Part shown: positions 26,085 to 31,210 of the stretch, piece by piece
Position numbering within the stretch: the stretch's first letter is position 1
Layout: the number at the start of each line of letters is the position of its first letter
Source of the DNA: an uncultured Pseudomonadota bacterium
Lineage (GTDB): Bacteria > Pseudomonadota > Gammaproteobacteria > Burkholderiales > Rhodocyclaceae
NCBI GenBank assembly: GCA_946479855.1
Contig: CAMLHL010000030.1
Coordinates: 1-31,210, forward strand
DNA: 31,210 nucleotides
Direction of reading: 5' to 3'
The notes under the pieces: generated by a model
Told to the model about the DNA's origin: nothing
Seen by the model: the letters and a program-made list of their open reading frames with translations, nothing else
The model's database searches: none
Translations under genes and position numbers: made by a program

Positions 26085-26764
26085 AGAAAGTGCTGGTCTG
26101 GGATCTCCCGACCCGTCTTTTCCACTGGCTGCTGGTCATTGCGGTCGGCAGTGCCTACCTGACCGGCGAGAACGGCGGCAACTGGCTGGTCTGGCATGAG
26201 CGCCTGGGCTTGGTCATCGTCGGCCTGGTCGTCTTCCGGCTGATCTGGGGCTTCGCCGGATCGACTTACGCCCGCTTCGCCACCTTCGTCCGCGGTCCGG
26301 CCGCCATCAGGGCCTACCTTGCAGGCCAGTGGCAGGGCCTCGGGCACAACCCGCTGGGCGCCCTGGCGGTGCTTGGCCTGCTGGCGCTGCTGGCCCTGCA
26401 GCTGAGCAGCGGCCTGTTCGCGCAGAATGACGATAGCGGCATTGCCGGCCCCTTCCACGCCCTGGTCAGCGACCACTTCGGCAGCATCGCCACCCGCCTG
26501 CACCACAAGATCTTCGACCTGCTGCTCATCCTGATTGGATTGCACATCGCGGCCATCGTCTTCTATACGCGCGTCAAGAAAGACAATCTGGTCAAGCCGA
26601 TGCTGGTCGGCCACAAGGAAGTCAGCACAGGCCAAGGCGCCCGTGGCGGCAGCCTGGCGGCCTTCATCGTTGCGCTGCTCATCGCGCTGGCGGTCAGCTA
26701 TGGCGCTTCCGGCGCCTGGCTGGAACAACCACCGGAAACTGCCCCGGTCGTCACCCCTGCCTGA
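26081..26764 (+). CDS. Cytochrome b561-family membrane protein
   Basis: 227 residues, with about five membrane helices. Histidines in helices fit a di-heme b cytochrome of the bacterial b561 / Ni-Fe hydrogenase-type family: His15 in PTRLFHWLL, His39 in VWHERLG, and HHKIFDLLLILIGLHIAA later, followed by a YTRVKKDNLVKPMLVGHK segment typical of these proteins. Likely moves electrons between quinol and a periplasmic c-type cytochrome; partner unknown. The ATG overlaps the secF stop, so it is translated with the Sec genes, although no functional link is known. Ends at a strong terminator. Confidence 0.85.
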   Translation: MKKVLVWDLPTRLFHWLLVIAVGSAYLTGENGGNWLVWHERLGLVIVGLVVFRLIWGFAGSTYARFATFVRGPAAIRAYLAGQWQGLGHNPLGALAVLGLLALLALQLSSGLFAQNDDSGIAGPFHALVSDHFGSIATRLHHKIFDLLLILIGLHIAAIVFYTRVKKDNLVKPMLVGHKEVSTGQGARGGSLAAFIVALLIALAVSYGASGAWLEQPPETAPVVTPA

Positions 26765-26769
26765 ATAGA

Positions 26770-26795
26770 AAAAGGCCGCCCGCGGGCGGCCTTTT
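26770..26795. terminator. Bidirectional terminator
   Basis: Palindrome with arms of AAAAGGCCGCCC and GGGCGGCCTTTT separated by GC. A-runs and T-runs on both sides make it work in both directions, between the convergent cytochrome b561 gene and the DUF2322 gene. Confidence 0.85.
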
Positions 26796-26812
26796 GAATT
26801 GCCTGGCGGCCG

Positions 26813-27130
26813 TCAGACGGCAAAGACGTGCTTGACGCGCAAGGCTGGCTGACCGCTTTCGATGGCGAGCAGGCGGGCGATGTTGGGATGCTTGCCCGGA
26901 TTGGCGCGCTCGTCCTCGGTGTGTTCGGCAAAGATTTCCAGACCTTTCCTGGCGGCCTCGACATTGATCGAGCCATAGGTCTGCGCCAGATGGTTGTAGA
27001 CGGCCAGCGATCCCTGGCTGCCCGCCTTGTTTTCAATCGTGGCGACCAGGTTGCCGTCGGCATCCAGCAGGTTGATAGCGGCCAGATGCGAGATGCCCGG
27101 CAATTTCTTCAGGTTTTCAGCAAAAGACAT
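26813..27130 (-). CDS. DUF2322 family protein
   Basis: 105 residues, soluble, no signal peptide. DUF2322 pattern: MSFAENLKKLPGISHL, LDADGNLVATIENKAGSQGSLAVYNHLA, and EIFAEHTEDERANPGKHPNI. Function unknown. It begins directly after the zinc-ribbon gene stop (27131-27133) with no gap, so it sits at the end of a purB operon. Confidence 0.85.
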   Translation of the reverse strand: MSFAENLKKLPGISHLAAINLLDADGNLVATIENKAGSQGSLAVYNHLAQTYGSINVEAARKGLEIFAEHTEDERANPGKHPNIARLLAIESGQPALRVKHVFAV

Positions 27131-27406
27131 TTATTTCCATTCCCGTTTGGCTTTGACCAGGCCGATGATCAGCCCGGTGGTGAAGGTGATGGCCGGCACG
27201 ATGAAGGCGATGCCCTTGATGCCGCGCACGGCACCAAAATGGTAAAGCAGCCAGATGGCGGGCAGGAGGCCGAGAAACAGGCCGATCGCCCCGCCGCGGA
27301 TACCGCCCTGGATGACCTGCCGGTTCGTGGTCTTGCGATCGCCAGTGCAATGCGGACAGTAGATGGCGTCCGCCGGCACTTCCTGGCCGCATTTGCTGCA
27401 CTGCAT
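27131..27406 (-). CDS. Zinc-ribbon membrane protein
   Basis: 91 residues. N-terminal zinc ribbon with CSKC and CPHC pairs (residues 3-6 and 18-21), then two hydrophobic segments (GGAIGLFLGLLPAIWLLYHF and IAFIVPAITFTTGLIIGLV) forming a small membrane hairpin. Function unknown. Its ATG directly follows the purB stop (TAAATG), which suggests reinitiation by ribosomes finishing purB. Confidence 0.75.
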   Translation of the reverse strand: MQCSKCGQEVPADAIYCPHCTGDRKTTNRQVIQGGIRGGAIGLFLGLLPAIWLLYHFGAVRGIKGIAFIVPAITFTTGLIIGLVKAKREWK

Positions 27407-28804
<1,398 letters not shown>

Positions 28805-28835
28805 TTACCCGTCCGGTGAAGCGCTGCCCATACGC

Positions 28836-28841
28836 TATAAT
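28836..28841 (+). promoter_or_regulatory. Candidate -10 element for the GST gene
   Basis: Exact TATAAT, 27 nt before ATG 28869. The matching -35 position holds CCGGTG, a poor match, so the promoter may be weak or activator-dependent. Confidence 0.45.
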
Positions 28842-28868
28842 CGAACTCCCCAAATCAGAGTGCTCGCG

Positions 28869-29477
28869 ATGAAGCTTATCGGCTCGCATACCAGCCCTTT
28901 CGTGCGCAAAGTACGGATCGTACTGGCCGAAAAAAAGATCGAATACGAATTCGTGATCGACTCGCCCTGGCTGGAAGGCAGCAAAGTTCCCGCCATCAAC
29001 CCGCTGGGCAAGATTCCCGTGCTGGTGCTGGATGACCACACCCCGCTGTTTGATTCCCGCGTCATTGTCGAATACATCGACAACGTCACGCCCAACAACA
29101 AGCTGTTCCCCGCCCCCAACCGCGAGCGGACCGAAGTCAAGCGCTGGGAAGCCCTGGCCGATGGTCTATGCGATGCCGCCGTCGCAACCCTGCTCGAAGG
29201 CAAGCGGCCGAAAAAGGAACAAAGCCCGGGCTGGATCGAACGCCAGCGCGGCAAGGTCATGCACAGCCTGGAATTCATGGCCAGCGAACTGGGCGACCAG
29301 CCGTTCTGCATGGGCACCCACATCTCGATGGCCGACATCGCCGTCGGCACGGCCCTCGGCTATCTTGTCTTCCGCTTTCCCGACATCAACTGGCACGAAA
29401 GCCACCCCAACCTGGGCAAGCTCTACGACAAGCTGATGCTCCGCCCTTCCTTCGCGGACAGCGTGCCGCACGACTGA
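28869..29477 (+). CDS. Glutathione S-transferase family protein (YibF-like)
   Basis: 202 residues. Thioredoxin-like N-terminal domain (MKLIGSHTSPFVRKVRIVL, with the Ser-Pro-Phe-Val-Arg active-site region; NPLGKIPVLVLDD with the cis-Pro; FDSRVIVEYID) and a helical C-terminal domain (ISMADIAVGTALGYL). Resembles E. coli YibF and relatives, whose substrate is unclear. Start chosen at ATG 28869; GTG at 28860 in frame would add three residues. Single-gene unit ended by a terminator. Confidence 0.9.
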   Translation: MKLIGSHTSPFVRKVRIVLAEKKIEYEFVIDSPWLEGSKVPAINPLGKIPVLVLDDHTPLFDSRVIVEYIDNVTPNNKLFPAPNRERTEVKRWEALADGLCDAAVATLLEGKRPKKEQSPGWIERQRGKVMHSLEFMASELGDQPFCMGTHISMADIAVGTALGYLVFRFPDINWHESHPNLGKLYDKLMLRPSFADSVPHD

Positions 29478-29493
29478 AACAACGGATGCACCG

Positions 29494-29517
29494 GGGTGCC
29501 TGCGGGCACCCTTTTTT
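29494..29517 (+). terminator. Rho-independent terminator after the GST gene
   Basis: 7-bp stem GGGTGCC/GGCACCC, loop TGCG, followed by six T. It ends the GST transcript 17 nt after the stop codon. Confidence 0.88.
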
Positions 29518-29600
29518 GTCACGCCCTCCGGCGCAATGAACCTGGGCTCGCGTTGACGGTCTATTTTTCACGATCCGGTCACGGCGCAAGGATTATCGTA

Positions 29601-30206
29601 GTGAATATCAGCCCCGACGCTGTTCCCATGCAAAAAGTCGCCCTCTCCCTGGCGACCGCCTTGGGAGCGCGTGATCGCCATACCCGCGCCCATTCCGACC
29701 GGGTCGTCCGGCTCTCGGCCGAACTTGGCCGACACATCGAGCTTTCCAGGGACGAACTGGAAATGCTGGCACTGGGTGCGCAATTCCACGACCTTGGCAA
29801 GATTGGCATTCCCGACCAGGTGCTGCGTAAAACGGCTGCCTTTACTGCCGACGAGTGGACGTGCATGCAGCAGCATGCGGTGATCGGCGAACAGATCATC
29901 CTCGCCATGAATGGTGAAAAATCTCCGGAAATAGCCCGCACCGTGCGCCATCACCACGAGTACTTCGATGGTTCCGGCTATCCGGACGGACTGCGCGGGA
30001 CGGCCATTCCACTGTACTCGCGGATCATTTCACTGGCCGACAGCTATGACGCAATGATCGAAACGCGGGTTTACCGGCAGCCCCGCCGGCATCGGGAGGC
30101 CATGGACATCCTGGCCAGCGAGGCCGGCCACAAGCACGATCCCGACCTGCTGTATGCCTTCTGCGCCGCGATCGAGAAATCGCCGATGCGCGGGCCGGAC
30201 ATCTGA
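29601..30206 (+). CDS. Stand-alone HD-GYP domain phosphodiesterase
   Basis: 201 residues. HD pair His63-Asp64 in FHDLGKIGIPD, HHHE at 117-120, and the GYP triplet at 126-128 in DGSGYPDGL, followed by SRIISLADSYDAM. All main metal ligands of the cyclic di-GMP hydrolysing HD-GYP family appear present. There is no receiver, PAS or other sensor domain; the protein is nearly all catalytic domain. GTG 29601 is chosen because AAGGA lies 8 nt upstream; the frame is open further back, into the terminator region, without family similarity. It probably lowers c-di-GMP in the cytoplasm. Neighbours give no clue to its signal. Confidence 0.87.
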   Translation: MNISPDAVPMQKVALSLATALGARDRHTRAHSDRVVRLSAELGRHIELSRDELEMLALGAQFHDLGKIGIPDQVLRKTAAFTADEWTCMQQHAVIGEQIILAMNGEKSPEIARTVRHHHEYFDGSGYPDGLRGTAIPLYSRIISLADSYDAMIETRVYRQPRRHREAMDILASEAGHKHDPDLLYAFCAAIEKSPMRGPDI

Positions 30207-30212
30207 GCGCAC

Positions 30213-31210
30213 TCAGCGGATGACGCCGCCCCCCAGGCAAACACGGCTCTCGTAGAGCACGACTGACTGCCCCGGCGTCAGCGCCCACTGCGGCTCGGCA
30301 AAGCGGATTTCACAGCTTTCCTCATCGACGCGGTCGACTTCGCAAGGCTGGTCGGCCGTCCGGTAGCGCGGCTTGGCGGTGTACACCCAGTGCGTATGCG
30401 GCGGACGACCGGAAACCCAACTCAACTGCTCGGCCACCAGATCGTCTTTGAGAAGCGCCGGATGATCGTGGCCCTGGACCACGTAGAGCACATTCTTTTC
30501 CATATCCTTGCCGGCAACGAACCAGGCATCGTAGTCGCCACCGCCGGGCTGGCCTTTTTCCTTCAGGCCGCCGATATGCAGGCCCTTGCGCTGGCCCAGG
30601 GTGTGAAACATCAGGCCATCGTGCTCGCCAAGCACCTTGCCGTCGTCAAGGCGGCGGATTTCACCTTTGCTGGGCGGCAGGTAGCGGGCGAGAAAATCCT
30701 TGAATGGCCGTTCGCCGATGAAGCAGATGCCGGTCGAATCCTTCTTCGCGGCCACGTGCAGCCCTTCCGCCTCGGCGATTTTGCGCACCTCGCGCTTGTA
30801 GAGGTCGGCCAGCGGAAACAGGGTTTTCGACAACTGCGCCTGATTCAGGCGATAAAGAAAATAACTCTGGTCCTTGGTGCCATCCTCGGCCTTGAGCAAC
30901 TGGAACTCGCCGTTGAACTCGCGGACGCCAGCGTAATGGCCGGTGGCAATCTTGTCGGCGCCCAAAGTCATGGCGTGATCGAGGAAGGCCTTGAACTTGA
31001 TTTCGGAATTGCACAGGATGTCCGGATTCGGCGTTCGCCCGGCCTGGTATTCGCGCAGGAATTCGGCAAAGACACGCTCACGGTATTCGGCAGCAAAATT
31101 GACGACCTCGACGTCGATGCCGATCCGGTCGGCCACGCTCATCACGTCGATCAGGTCCTGGCGCGACGAGCAATATTCCTCGGTATCGTCGTCTTCCCAG
31201 TTCTTCATGA
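30213..31210 (-). CDS. mnmA: tRNA-specific 2-thiouridylase MnmA, 5' end beyond window
   Basis: At least 331 residues; the start and the N-terminal PP-loop (SGGVDS) lie past the right edge. Adds sulfur to U34 of Lys, Glu and Gln tRNAs. Visible family features: [35 protein letters not shown] with the first catalytic cysteine, [22 protein letters not shown] with the second catalytic cysteine, and [13 protein letters not shown], ending [20 protein letters not shown]. Only 6 nt separate its stop from that of the convergent HD-GYP gene, and no hairpin is seen there. Confidence 0.96.
   Translation of the reverse strand, partial: MKNWEDDDTEEYCSSRQDLIDVMSVADRIGIDVEVVNFAAEYRERVFAEFLREYQAGRTPNPDILCNSEIKFKAFLDHAMTLGADKIATGHYAGVREFNGEFQLLKAEDGTKDQSYFLYRLNQAQLSKTLFPLADLYKREVRKIAEAEGLHVAAKKDSTGICFIGERPFKDFLARYLPPSKGEIRRLDDGKVLGEHDGLMFHTLGQRKGLHIGGLKEKGQPGGGDYDAWFVAGKDMEKNVLYVVQGHDHPALLKDDLVAEQLSWVSGRPPHTHWVYTAKPRYRTADQPCEVDRVDEESCEIRFAEPQWALTPGQSVVLYESRVCLGGGVIR

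Overview
The window is about 31 kb of GC-rich, densely coding chromosome from a denitrifying betaproteobacterium. The mix of genes (paired cyanophycin synthetases, a nirS-type cluster with a fused nirDL gene, a queA-tgt-yajC-secD-secF block, DUF2322 next to purB) points to Rhodocyclales, probably the Dechloromonas/Azonexus group. That placement is inferred from gene content, not from a marker phylogeny. There is no CRISPR array, insertion sequence or prophage, and one tRNA gene.

Layout. (1) 1-6695, + strand: a cyanophycin block with the end of an ABC exporter-type subunit, a DUF1854 protein, a cyanophycin synthetase with a degenerate and shortened Mur-ligase half (CphA2-like), and a complete CphA1-type synthetase. 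A perfect 20-bp hairpin closes it. (2) 6860-9543: an nsrR-like NO-sensing Rrf2 repressor gene, divergent from four genes in a row (DUF59 Fe-S factor, DUF2249, NnrS-like membrane protein, HHE hemerythrin). A candidate NsrR operator overlaps the -35 of the four-gene promoter. (3) 9700-12677: glpK-glpD for glycerol catabolism. (4) 12678-19098, - strand: the nitrite reductase operon nirS, EB_dh-like cytochrome, amicyanin-like cupredoxin, nirC, nirF, nirDL, nirG, nirH. nirE, followed by a translationally coupled small exported protein, diverges from nirS, with an FNR/Dnr box in between. (5) 20543-26764, + strand: tRNA-Leu(CAA), queA, tgt, yajC, secD, secF and a cytochrome b561-like gene. (6) 26813-28774, - strand: DUF2322, a zinc-ribbon membrane protein and purB. 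(7) 28869-31210: a GST gene and an HD-GYP gene on +, and the 5'-truncated mnmA on -.

How it fits together. NirS reduces nitrite to NO in the periplasm. NirE, NirDLGH and NirF, with NirJ and NirN that are not in this window, make its d1 heme. NirC, the cupredoxin and the EB_dh cytochrome are candidate electron carriers. The NsrR-controlled module about 9 kb away looks like the matching NO defence and Fe-S repair unit. Cyanophycin synthesis stores nitrogen as an Asp-Arg polymer.

The least explained parts are the four-gene NO module, the EB_dh cytochrome with a CX3CH motif plus its amicyanin-like neighbour, and the ABC/DUF1854 pair attached to cyanophycin synthesis.
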